This document shows positions 34,451 to 47,200 of a stretch of DNA of 64,000 bases, piece after piece. The notes beneath the pieces are model-generated. The model did not search any database and was not told where the DNA came from. It saw nothing but the letters and a program-made list of their open reading frames with translations. This DNA comes from Angiostrongylus vasorum (lineage: Eukaryota; Nematoda; Chromadorea; Rhabditida; Metastrongylidae): the NCBI GenBank assembly GCA_018806985.1, contig JADANN010000414.1, positions 992,001 through 1,056,000 of the forward strand. The letters are read 5' to 3'. The position numbers were made by a program, and so were the translations under genes. Position 1 is the stretch's first letter, and each line of letters opens with the position of its first letter.

Positions 34451-35200
34451 CTTCTGAAGCCACATACAAAGTAGCTATCGATAGTAACCTTATATCAGGA
34501 TACTGTGTCATACCGATCACGTTTTATCCAACCAGAAGAGGGAAAGCGTCCAGTGTCATCTACGATGGTAAGCGGCGATGGAATCTCTTCTAACAGCGCA
34601 ACAGACGTCCCCTGCTTCTCGATCAAAATAGGATCCACACGATGCAGGGGTTGTTCGGAAAGACCGATTAAAAAACGTGATAATGCGTTTTTCAATTCAC
34701 GTCAAACCGGTTCCTAATTAGCACTATACCATTTATGGATCACGGAATGATAGTCGTAGATGTCAGCACAGAACAGATCACTCTCATGGACAATGGTGAT
34801 GTTGGTGCCAAATGAACGGAAACTGTGCTGATAACCAATCGTGAGAAAAATCCCATCCAGAAACCCCCAAATAATTTTTTAGTCTCCGCTCCGTACAATG
34901 TTTGTTCGGCCTTTTTATGAGATTGAATTGTTTTTTATTCATGGTGATACTGTTTCTTCTAACAAATACACAAACTAGTATTACAGTTCAAAGAACAGCA
35001 GTTCACTAGTACAATCGTAGCACTTAATTGCAACATTGTGTTTAAATAATATTGAATTAGCAAAAGTACCGCGGAGCATAAAACTTATATTTTAGCGCAT
35101 TAACTTTTCTCATAAATTGTATATCGGGGTCAAGTGAAGAATTCACTTTCAAGAGATCGCTTGACAACAAAAAAAGAAATCTGTGGAAAGTTGAGGGCAC

Positions 35201-38200
35201 CTGATTAAGACGACCACGTCCACACGATGAGAGAATCGGCGGCTCGGGGTCGTCCTGCCTTCTCCCTTCGGAATCTCGTTGTGTCAGACACAGGCCGCTT
35301 TTCACATGCTTGAACGTACGCTTCTAAAAAACCAGCGAAAAAGCATGAAAGGAGGTTAGAGCAAGGTGAGCGCTTTTCAAAGACTAGATCAAACCTGCGA
35401 AGAGGTTCTGCTTATGTCAAATGGTTATTCTTTCAATAACGAACTCATATTAGAGAAGTGCGATTCTTGCAAACCCAGCAGAAACTTTTTGAATAAAGTG
35501 GAAAGCCAAAGCTTTTTGAAGCAGGAACCGTTTCATGCATGATTGATTTCAGTCGGCATTGAATACCTCGTAGGCATTTTGCATCGGTACGTTCCATCTC
35601 TGTACAGGAAGTAGAAGAGATCAGTATTTTTGGCGTTTCTTAAAATTCGTCTGTGAAGGGAACTGTTTCCTTCTTTGAATGATTTCGAAAGTTATTTTAT
35701 ATAGGTAGATTAACTCGTTTATGCTTGTACCCGCGTATAGGGGCGCGTGTAGCGCAGTGGTCAGAGGCATCCTGCAATACTCAAGGGATCCATCTCGGTG
35801 CCCCAGGCCCACAAAACCTTTCATCCATTCGGGTGCGGTGAAGTGGTACCAAAGTCGCCTGGGAGGATAGCACCACTGGATCGATACACCGATAGGCCAT
35901 CTTCAACGATGCTTAATGAAGTCGAATGCATGGCGCATCTCTCAGCGATTGATCAACGCCGAGAGCTTCATCCTCTTTTATTTATGCTTCCACCATGTAG
36001 ATTGTGTGCAATAATTTACAAACCTGGCATGATCATGTCTATGAATACGAAATACTAATGTTACCCGGGAGCTAATTATTATATTCTTAGAGCTCGTTGA
36101 AAAACATTGTTGATCAGTGAGAAGTGCACTGCTTGGTTTTTTAAAGTCTAGTTTTTCTTAGGAATATTAGCCGCTTCGTTGTTAATCATTCTGTTTACTA
36201 GATTTTGGGTTCTACGCTTACAGGGGAATTTTTAATGAACCAGGATTTGTGTTCTGCTTCACTAGGGTTTTTCCATAGGATTAGACTAGGCGAAACCTGT
36301 CGGTTGTAGTCCCACTGTTCGCTGTCGTATCCAAAGCATTCTTTCAGCTGCACCGTCCACTTCCCGCCATCGTGCACCGTCTGCACAGCAGACAGGCACA
36401 TATGCTCGTCGGATTTCAGTCGATGATCCGTGGAGTAGATCCAGAACTGAAAATCGAAGCTTTTGTTTGGTTATGATATGGAATTTTGCAAAAGAAAATA
36501 CCAGAACAACCGAAATTGGTGTTTACGCCAGTGAACGGCGCATTTAGGATGGCGGGTGTAGCACAATGCTTAGAGGTACTCCGCAACAGACACAAGACCT
36601 TTGGCCTGGGGTTCATCTTTCTGCCGTCAATAAACTGGTAGTAGGCTTCTTTGGGGTTCGGTTATGATATGAAATTTTGCAGAAAAAAGAGACTAAAGCA
36701 ACAGAAATTGGTGTTTGTGTCAGTCAATGGCGCCATTTGGAATGGCGCGTGTAGCACAATGGTTAGAGATGCCCTGCAATAGATGCGTGACTTTGGTTCA
36801 ATCTCGTGCTTGGGCTTTGTCTCTCTGCCGTCGGTAAATTGGTGCTAGGCTTCTCTGGAAGGAGAGGAGGACCTATTTAATACGTCAGTAAGCCACCACA
36901 AGTCATTGTGTAGATCAAATATGCATTCAATCATCTCCAACGATGGTTGGTGATGCCGAATGCATGGCGCATCTCTCAGAGATTGATCGTTGCCGAAGGC
37001 TTTGTCCTTTTTGTCTTTCATCGGCCCATTTGCCCTTTATCATCGTAAAAACGTGATCGTAATGAATTCACAAAAGAGTTGATTTTGGTCCAGTTATTTT
37101 AAAAGTTAGCATTCACTTTTGAATGAAATTTTATCCGGTTAGTTTTACGTATACGGATGCTGGAGCACGTAGCACAGTGGTATTGGTGGCATCACGAGTG
37201 CGGTACGCTGCGACACCCGCTCCAGGGTCACATAGTCCCTCATCTCTCCGAGGTCGTGAAATTGGTACTAGACTTCTCTGGACTTGGCTCACTTTCTTCA
37301 ATCTGCGTGAGAGCGCTCTAGCACGGCTATCCCAGGGCACCGAGGAGACGTGGGAATCGGCTCACGCACGCAAAACGTTCGAAAACCTTCGTGGATTATG
37401 GATAGGCGGTAATGAAGCGAATGCAAGCAGTGCAGAGATCCGCATAGAAACATGAAGACGCCTTATATAGAAATAAAAAAACATCTTCATATATTGTGTG
37501 CTTTTCTACGCAAAAGTGATCTCATCGATTAGCACTAAATAATTTGCTTGCTTTTTTTGTTAACTTTAGTTCTTCAATGGTTTTCGAGTCATCGTTGTTT
37601 GAGAATGTTCTGCAATGTCCCACTGCAATGTAGAACGGTTTCCTATCGTCGAGAAGGAATTCGATATTTCGTTTGCAGTCCCAGCAACAACATAATCATC
37701 AGCTGGTACGTGATGACAATATACACGAACTTTAGAAAGACTTTTTAGGAAGAGAGATGGCTCAAGCAGAAAATTGTTAGTAATATGGAAATTGTAATGG
37801 GATTCGCACTTTGTTTCGGTTCATGAAGACAAACCGCCCAAGTGTCCAAATCTTAAAGTGCTCCAGTCTACCAATCAGAGATTTCAAAAAATAGATCCTG
37901 CCTAATTACACTGTATAAGCTAAAACTTCTTCCCAAATCTGTTAAAATTACTAGCTAAACAATTATAATGACGCTGAGATATTTGCAAAACTCCGGACCG
38001 CACAAATCTGCGGTGGGGAACGAACGCGTTATTACCATCTCCGGAGGCTAGCCCAAAGGTTAGCTTTCCTACGGCAGGGTATTAAGTGAAATATTATGTG
38101 GTATTGTATTAGCAGGGAGGTTAGCTCCCGGAAATGGTAATATCGCTTTCGTCCCGCACGGCTTATACTAGCGGTCAGGAGTTTTGCATATATCTCAGCA

Positions 38201-41200
38201 TCATTATATAGTAGTATGTCACATAATACCTTGCCGGAAAAATTGTGCTAGACAGCAAATAGAAGGTTAACATTGTGCTATCAACTAACATTTGGTCAGA
38301 ATTCCATCAATAGACTTAAAACTTTTCACTGAATCGAAGAATTTCGTAACGAAGACAGGAATTTGAAAGTGAGGAGAATGGTGGACGTCCTTCAACGAAT
38401 GGACACATCTGATTGAAGGTAATTATTAATGTGAACCAATAGAAAATTACTCTAGAGGTTCCAGAAAAGACATGATGGACTAGATGCTCATCAATCACTT
38501 TTAAACACCTGCACTAAACTGGAAATAAGGGGAAAAAAAAAGCGGTAGTGTTCGAAACAAGGCATATCCATCCACTGATCGAATTGTGATTAACGAAAAA
38601 CGGATTTTAGGCAAAGGTCGACTTTCGGTATAGAGATCCTCGACCAAAATGAAGCATTAATAGTTCAGCAAATCGAAGCTAGTCTAAGAGAGATTAGGGC
38701 TTCTCCATAACAAGCCCTTGGTTGTAACCTCGTTCACGAGCGGCTGGTTGACTAAACCCAGGCTCGCTATCATTACAAGAATCGCTGCTGTCGTGTAAGG
38801 GAAGGATCTGGCCCGAAACGCACTAAATTTCCCCTCCAACACACGAAGCCTAGCAACTATCTGCGGTGACGATCTGAGGATGTTCTAATCGCGCTATCTC
38901 AGCTTTCTAGAGAATTCCCGCTCGACTGAAATTCAGCATATTAATCAGAGAAGATCACAAAGCTTTAAGTTGCAGTTGATTTCTATTACGATCTCGAGCA
39001 GCTGGAAGGGTGACAATTACGATACTGAGATGAATGGTAGAGGTGCTTCGGCCATCGCAACTGGAGGAGACGGGTCATACGGGTCATCCAAGCATCTGTG
39101 CAAAAGCTCTCTTGTTGATGCCTTAAAGATAACTGCAAAAATTGAACAAGCCGCAGCTGAAAGTTCTGTTTCAGGCAGTTATTTCATCTGGCATTTCTAC
39201 CATTACGAACCGTTTTTCACATATTTGAAGAGAGTTGCTTGCAAGAGAGCATTTAAAACAATCGTGACCTTACCGAAGCACGAAAGATCGCACTCAGTTC
39301 TTATTCCAATTAATACTTCCCTCTTGTTTCTTTTTTTCTCCATTTCTTTACCCGTTTTCTAAGTTGATATATACTACCAAGAAGCTCCTACCAAAAGCTG
39401 CGCTAACAGTAGATGCTTTTTTTAAAAAAAACATTATATAAAATAGCACGAAAGCATAAGTTTGCGCTTCAAACGTTTCTATTTATTTTTGTTTATTACA
39501 TGATCTATCGTCACATCTATGCGTATCCCAGCACTTCTTCCCCTGAATTCGTTTTCCTGGCATTCATCGTCCACAATGGTCTTCGAGCATTTCGCATGTT
39601 GTTTCACCTGCTGCTTGGGATATCGTCGTCTTTATGAATGTCGTAGAACGCTGGTCCAATTGACTCTCTTTGTAAGCTTGGAGGTAGCCGAGTTAAGACG
39701 TTCTCACGTTTATTGGAGGAGAGCATTGAGGAGGGGTTGAACTAGCGGCTTTGCTTCCTGACCGACGGGATCCCTAACCACTGCGCTATCCCACCTTTAC
39801 GCTATAAACAGTTAATCAAACAGTAAAATACGGAGTATTTATCAAAATATGAGAAAAATGTCTACAAAAAATTGCGTTTTTCTTCCGATATATAGCACTC
39901 TGTACGCTGGGATTCGTTTGTTTCGTAGTGAAACTTTCAACCGACCTGCCAGTGATCGAACCCTAACGTACAGGGCGCCATACTTAGCTGATGTTTCTTA
40001 GAACCCGGGTCGCCGGGTCGGTTAACGATGCAAAACCTCTTCGATTCCGCAGAAATCTGAAACTATCGTAATTATAAATAAAAACATTGGCGATTCACCT
40101 GTGTCCTTAGGATTTTGTTCGAACAAGGACTCTGTGTGATTTTCTTGATAGCCGATGTGGATAGAACCCACGCTAGACATGTCGTATTAGTAATACCAGC
40201 TGAGAAATATATCTGAAGACTCAATTTTGGGTAGCGACGAATGATAAGAAAAAAAATTGGAGCAATAGAAGGAAAGAGATAACAAAGTTTTGGAAGATAT
40301 GGAGAAACCAACCCGCCCAAAGAAATCCTCCTCCATGGGCATATGATGATCCGTGAACACGTTCTCAAGGTACCACTTAAAATTTTTGCACTGTAGCCGA
40401 CGGCGAAGTTCCATCCGTTCGCTTAAATCCACGATGCTGCGAAGTTTGGCGGTCTGTGGAGCTAACTTGTAGAACAAAAATTTCCATTCGTCCATCCAAA
40501 CTTCCGAAACGCGAATCATATTGCCATCAAGGATCTGTTGAGATGTAAAGTATCAACTTCATAATAGCAGTTTTAGAAAAAACAAGGGACTGTTAGCTCA
40601 TGAAGATCGACTAGGCGAAGAAAATCGCCATCCACTCGCATGTATTTGTGGTATTACTTGACTAATAGGCTTCAAGGACACGAAAGTCACGATTCAGCCC
40701 TACTTACCCTTCCGGAAGAATTCCCAGGAATATCATGAGGAGAAATATGTCGGAAGACGTGGCCGACGTGTGAACACGGAAGGATCTCCAAACGTCCTCC
40801 ACACTGCCAAATCTGAAATGTGATGTTGGACGAAGCCAGTTGATGTATGGAGTGTATTCTATGTTCGCCAGTCTGAATCTTCAGTGAATCTGAGAGCCTA
40901 CTAGAACCTATTGGTACTTAAAAAATCATCAGCGCTTCAAAAAACCTGGAAACGCTTAAAAATGCTATATTTCATGCAAAATTTTTTAAAGGGACTGTTT
41001 CTTTCTGCTTTTCACAATTCTGAATTCCCATTAGCTGGAAAAAATGATTTCATCGTTTATAGCCTCTCAAAAAAAATTGTTAAAAGTGGTAAAAGCGATT
41101 TTCCGAAACATGAAAGGTGAAAAGAAAACGATTCATAGGCATGAGAAGCCTAACATTTGATCGTGAACGGAGAAATGGCGTCATGTTGGAAAAATTTGCT

Positions 41201-44200
41201 TTTATTTAACCGCGAGGATGCTGAGATACAAGCAAGACCTGAAGCCTCAGGTGCGCTTCCACCCGTGATTACCCTTTCCGGAGGCTCAAGTGCTACCCAC
41301 CACACCAAGCGAGGCCCTTGCTTTGCATTTCTCTCGACAACTTTTTGACTCTAACGGTTGTTTTTTGTTTATTTTAAAAAGTCTGCTATGGCTCTGAAAC
41401 ACGCTTTGCTGAAATCACTTGTTACTCAACGCAGTGATTTGAATTCGTAAGGTTCCACACTGATGTCCGATTTTATTGTTTGTTGTAAAATCAATGTATC
41501 TCAGCTCACAGTGAACTTTATTAATTGGAACGAAACCGATAAAATATGAAGTTCTGATTTTCTGCGGTCCTCAAGTGATAACTTCCTAGGTCACGATTTT
41601 TTTATTTCAAACACGACAGTAGTTCGAAAAGCGGAATTTCGTAGAGCAATGCGTGATGCTGTTGGCTAGTGTATTGTTGATTCTTGCGGTAGCTGGATTT
41701 GTTTTTAAATATTGAGGGACTTAGATTTCATTTTCGATTTTCCTCTTCAAAATTTAACTTTTGAACAAATTTGAGACTGAAAGTTAGTTTTATAGAACTA
41801 TGTATAGAGAACTTCTCTCTGGGAAAGTTCTCTATCTTTCTATACAATAACATTTGATGTCCATATATGGCCGCCTCACAGTCGCACATCAAACACCGTA
41901 ATGTAACTTTTTATAATCTACTCGGTCTATTATGTTCAATGTTTCAGGCACAGTAGCGATTCAGGTTTGACTCCAGTAGCACACCAACGATGGCTTATCC
42001 GAAGGAGGAGGAGTAACAGTGGAACAGTTTACTAATTCCTTGCGAAACAACGAAGCCAATGACGTTGATATTTCAGGCAGTTAGGTACAGTCTACTCCAG
42101 TCCAGGATCGACGATCCAGATTGTCCGCGGTTGCATACGCACGCGGCTCTCGCAGCCAATATAAGCCAGGTGCCTTCGACGACGGAGACATACCATCACT
42201 CACCTCACCCCGATCGGTAGCGCGGATAATCCGCTCCTCACAACATCATTCATTGTCACTCTCAATCACCACAATTCATTCACAGTCATACTCACTCATT
42301 CTTATCCATTCACATTCATCCTTCAGTAATCAGAAGATTATTGTATCTAGTTTCTTAGTTTGTTTACGGTGCAATGTCAGTAGTGGCGGGTGTTTCCAAA
42401 TGCGTTATGTTTGCAACGCCATCTGTGGCATGTACCATTCCTCCCGCAATGTACGCCATGCGTACAAGGCCGCTGAGCGGCCAACTTATGCTGTGTATTC
42501 TGTTAAGCCGCTATAGGCTTATCAGTTTCCAGCCATTATCATATTGGCCCTTGACTCTTAGGCAATGGTGGCACCCATAGATGCTCAAACTTCACGTTGC
42601 TGACATAGCGTTATCGACGACCAGCCGCCTGACTATGTTCCGTAGATGACTCATCACTTACTGTCCTCATTGATCCACTAAAATGCACCTCATCGTTATA
42701 ATGTTGAAATCTTAGCTCAGCCGAAAATACGGCCCGTCTGTAACCCTCTCCACCTCAGCATACTGTCTCCCTCTCCGTCTCAGCGTACAGTCTCCTTTCT
42801 CGGCCCCCCAGCATACTGTCTCCCTCAGCCGCCGCGCTGGTCGCGGATAGACGCGACGCGGCGTCGCTCACGGCTAAACAACGGTTACTTCTTGGTAATT
42901 GTTCATTATTACTATTAATGTAATTGTGTTAATTACTTATTAATGGTATTATAATATTCGAATGCCATTATCTCGTTGTTAGCCTCACTTCACTACTAGC
43001 CTTCGCACCTCATAGCTTTAACTGACGTCATTCCTCTACCATTACTTCTCCATCGTTACTATTATGTTATTAATGTTATATTTGTGTATTAAAGGTTTAA
43101 TTACCCAAGTTTGAGGCTGGTAGATCAACACAACAGCTAAAAGACCCGCGTGGCTAATATTCTACACAAACCGAACCGCTAGTAACCGACGCTAACTAAC
43201 CGTTACACTATGTGCACTACGATGGGCGCGTGTACCGTAGTGGTCAGAGGCGCCCTGCAACACACATGGAGTCGATCCCCACGCCCATGGCTCACCAAGC
43301 CTTCCTTCCCTTCGGGGTCGGCAAATTGTTACCAGACTTGTCTAGGACGATAGCAGCACTGCTTCGATACATCGGTAGGCCACCGGGAGTCATTGTAAAG
43401 GCCAGATATGCATTCAATCACCTCCAAACGATAGTTAATGATGTCGAATGCATGCCGCATCCCTCCGGGATTGATCGACGCCCAGAGCTTTATCCTTAAT
43501 TGCTCTTTTATGTGCACTAATAGGATATACAGCAAAGTAGCTTCTTCAATAACGTTAAGTTACTAATTGCTCAACTGCTCTAACGATCGAGAAATTATCG
43601 TCAGTTGTCAAAAAACCGAGTACGACAGTGAATAGAATGATGTCGAATTGTTGCACTATTTTTCGAGCAAGGTCGATCCATATGTGGGTCATATTGTCAT
43701 CAGTAGGTTGAGAAATGAAACAAATGCATAAAAACTATAGGTTGAATTGTAAGAAAGCGACACACTCTGAATGAAATTTCGAGATTTTCACCACCCCAGA
43801 TGTCCATTTCGTGATCGTACGTTCCCAGCTCCTCGAAGTAACGACGGTCTATACTAAACAGGCCACCAGCCATTGTCGGTGAACTGGAAAATGACAAAAA
43901 AAAATCATGGAACGCAGTGAGACGGATCTCGTCTTCGAATGATTTATGTTGTGGTAAAGAGAAACCTACGGTATGGGAGAGCTCGGGTCACCAAGGCGAT
44001 GTTTCACTATGTCATTCGGCAGCGAGTACCATCTGTAATTTTTCACTGAACAGAAGAGGATATTTGGTAACAAAAAATTACTATACGAAAACACTTTTGG
44101 GATTCTTTTCTCTCCTTTTTTATGATCTTAACAGGAAAACTTCAAAATTCAGTGGTGACGACGTTTGTAGATTTTTGCTGATCAGAATCAACTACACTTC

Positions 44201-47200
44201 TTCCTCTTCTTTTCAACCTGCACAACTACTGAGGAAATGAAGTAGATTGCTTAAAAGATGATCATTTGAATAATGAGCGACTACGGTAGAGGAATTTATT
44301 ACCTAAACTGCAGATTCCAATTGAAACCACCGCGAAACATATCGAGACCTTTCTGGTATTGAAAAGTTCGATCATTGATGACATCGATAACCGGACAAAC
44401 CACAAACTTCCTGAAAACTTCCGTCGACTATTTTCACCGATTATCGTAAGGAAAAAGAAACTCTTCATGATCGTTATTCAAATGAGAACAGGTGCTTCAG
44501 TTGCTCGGAGTTTTAAAAAAAACTGAAAGAATTTTCTCCTACTTTTCTTTTCCTTTTCCTCTTCTTCTTTCAAGCAGTGGTTCTCGTAACTTGTTTATTT
44601 TTTTTTATTTATTTGGACTTGTGGGCGTTTCAACGACATCTGAATCCTTCTGCGTTGTATATCTATCTCTTAAAACAGTACTAGGAAGGAATTACTAAAG
44701 TCTTCAAATCTTTAATGGCAACTAAACATTCTTCCTCTTTCCTTATCGGTGCCTGATAATTTAGTATGATAACCGTGAAATATTTAGTGTTTATATACAA
44801 AAAAGTTCATTCACATCCAGGTTATTTAACGCGAAAAGAAGAATGGCGTGTTCTACGGAAAGAACGGCATTCCCTGTTTTCTAAACATATGAGAAAAAGA
44901 AAGTGTAAAAAGAATAGCGGACAAACTAACCTATTATCCTTTATTCGATCTAACAACGGTTCCAACCAGCCTTCCGTGCACTCACAATGCGAATCGAGAA
45001 ATGTGAGTACGTCTCCTGTGGCTTCCTGAAATTTCTAGATCTTTCTGAACACCTAATCCTTCCTCATGATCGGTAATCTTCGAAGGCTGCTTTCCGCATC
45101 AATCGAGTCATACCTGTGCCCCCCATGAGTCTCGCTCTGATCAGACCAACTCTTTGTTTTGTACGTAGAACTTTCACTGTCACTGGTAAAATACGTAGAG
45201 CCTCATCTAACGTTGGGTATTTGAGAAAAAGCTGAAATACACTTAATCCTGATCATTTCGTTTACTTGTTTTCGTCCTTCCACTATTTTTTCCAGAATCT
45301 CTCCTTAGAATGGTAATCAATATCAACTTTGAGAGGAAGGATCTCTACACTATGGAGCTGAGAAATTTGCAAAAATTGAACCCTGACAAGTTCAAACCGT
45401 GGCTTAGCGGGCGCTCACTTGTTAGGCACAGCACCACTGATGCCTTTGCTTTATCTTTCTCAGCCAGTTTTCTATCTAACGCTGCCATCAGCAATCACCC
45501 GTCAACGGGAATGATCTGTGGGCACAAATCAGCATTAAACCCATCTAAGCAGAGGCTGTAGTCGAAATCACAATGTTAACTTTTCTATTTCCTGCCTACT
45601 ATAATTTTTTTACCGCAGGTTATAATGTGAAATGCAACTGTTGACGAGTGATTGCTGATAGCAGCGCTAGGTAGAAAACTGGCTGAGAGTAAGGCAAAGC
45701 AAGGGTCTCCCGTGCCTAAGAGAAAGCGCACGGAAAGAGCAATCGCGGTTAGGTCTGCCCTGGGATCTAAGTTTTGCGAATATCTCGACATCATAGTGGT
45801 TACATTTCACATCATACCCTGCCCTGGAAAATAATAATAGGCAGTAAACAAAAAAGTTGATCACTGTACTGTGAAAACTTCCATTAAACTGACGGACTGT
45901 TTCTTTTCAAGCCCGCTTTGTAGGGAAAATATATTGTCAATGAAGGGAGAGCTCACAGAAAGCTCCCCTCTCAATGGCATCTCTCCCACTAACTCTTTGA
46001 TAAACAGTCAATAACATCAAAGTGACTTATATTCTCTAAGAAGAGACTACTTACTACGATTTGAGTAGTCATCGACAAGAATGATTTCTGCTAGGAGGCT
46101 TCGTGGCGATCGGTTAACGACACTGTGAACGGTGCGTAAAAGAGTTGAGAAGGCTTCGTTATGATAGACGATGATTACAGAAGTCGATGGTAGTTCGGAA
46201 ATTGCTGAATCAACGATTTTCATCCACCGATCCGATTTCACTGAATTTCTCAAAAAATTGGAGAAATACATTCATAATTCCTATTTCTTGTTGCAAAATT
46301 CGATTAGATATTCAACATGATATACTCCTTTGATTTCCTCCCAACGGTTTACCGCCTCATCGTGGCTGGGAGGTGTTCCTGGGTGTCGAACTGCGATGTG
46401 CAGCGGGGGGATTCGTTCCCACGGCCAGGTCTCCTAAGCTGAGAAGGAGTCCGGCGTTTCCATCAGGAAGCCTAGCTAAAAGTAAACCAGTACCAGAATC
46501 CACCACCGTCTTGGTATCAAAGATGCATGGTGGTAAATCTCCCTCTGATCCACAAGGGCTGCGACTGCCTGTCATGGTGACGACCTGTGGCAGACTTTGG
46601 CCAGGCTGTCCTCAGGATTCCAGGGAACCACAATAGCTTAACCACCAAGTCTCCGAAAAATGGTGATTATGCTGGGGCCCGCACAATTAGTGATGACGAG
46701 CCGTTCAAATATCAAGTATCAAGTATACTCCTTTGGTTTACTCGTCGACTGGTGTAAAGGGAGCTAAACGAAATGTGCCGGCCACTGTGATGTTGGTCCT
46801 TATTAAACGATTTTTTCATCGCCAGTTTACATTGCCATCGTGATTGAGGGGCTTTCATGAGTGCTGAGCAGCGATCTGCAGTGTGTAAGAAAAGACCTCT
46901 TTTTCCCGCAGCGCTACTCAACCAGAAAAGTTGAGTGTTTCTTCCAGATGCTAAATTAAGAGTAATTTTCGAGTGATTACTGCTCGTGGAAACATACCGT
47001 AAAGAGTACAATTGCATGGGTAATGCGCCTCTCTCACACTAAAATATCAGACTGAGATAATGTGTGAGATAAGAAGTGACAAGCAGGCATTCCTCTTTGC
47101 GGTTCATTCACGCATTGGTGCAATTTGTCCAGAAAGCTTCGTAAGTTTTGCGCATTGGAGTTTTCGATTCATATACGAGGATGGTCGCTTATACTTCAAA

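Noticed and set aside
34495..34717. Overlapping 66-70 codon frames on opposite strands
   Set aside because: No motif and no splice partner; most likely diverged repeat sequence next to SINE-B.
43222..43300. Functional tRNA gene
   Set aside because: A-box and B-box sequences are present, but the cloverleaf does not close, and the same head recurs many times with a SINE body and tail.
46208..46271. Upstream extension of transferase exon 46204-46055 as coding (reading SDRWMKIV)
   Set aside because: An acceptor gattcag sits at the exon edge, and the extension does not resemble the family segment before ELPSTS.
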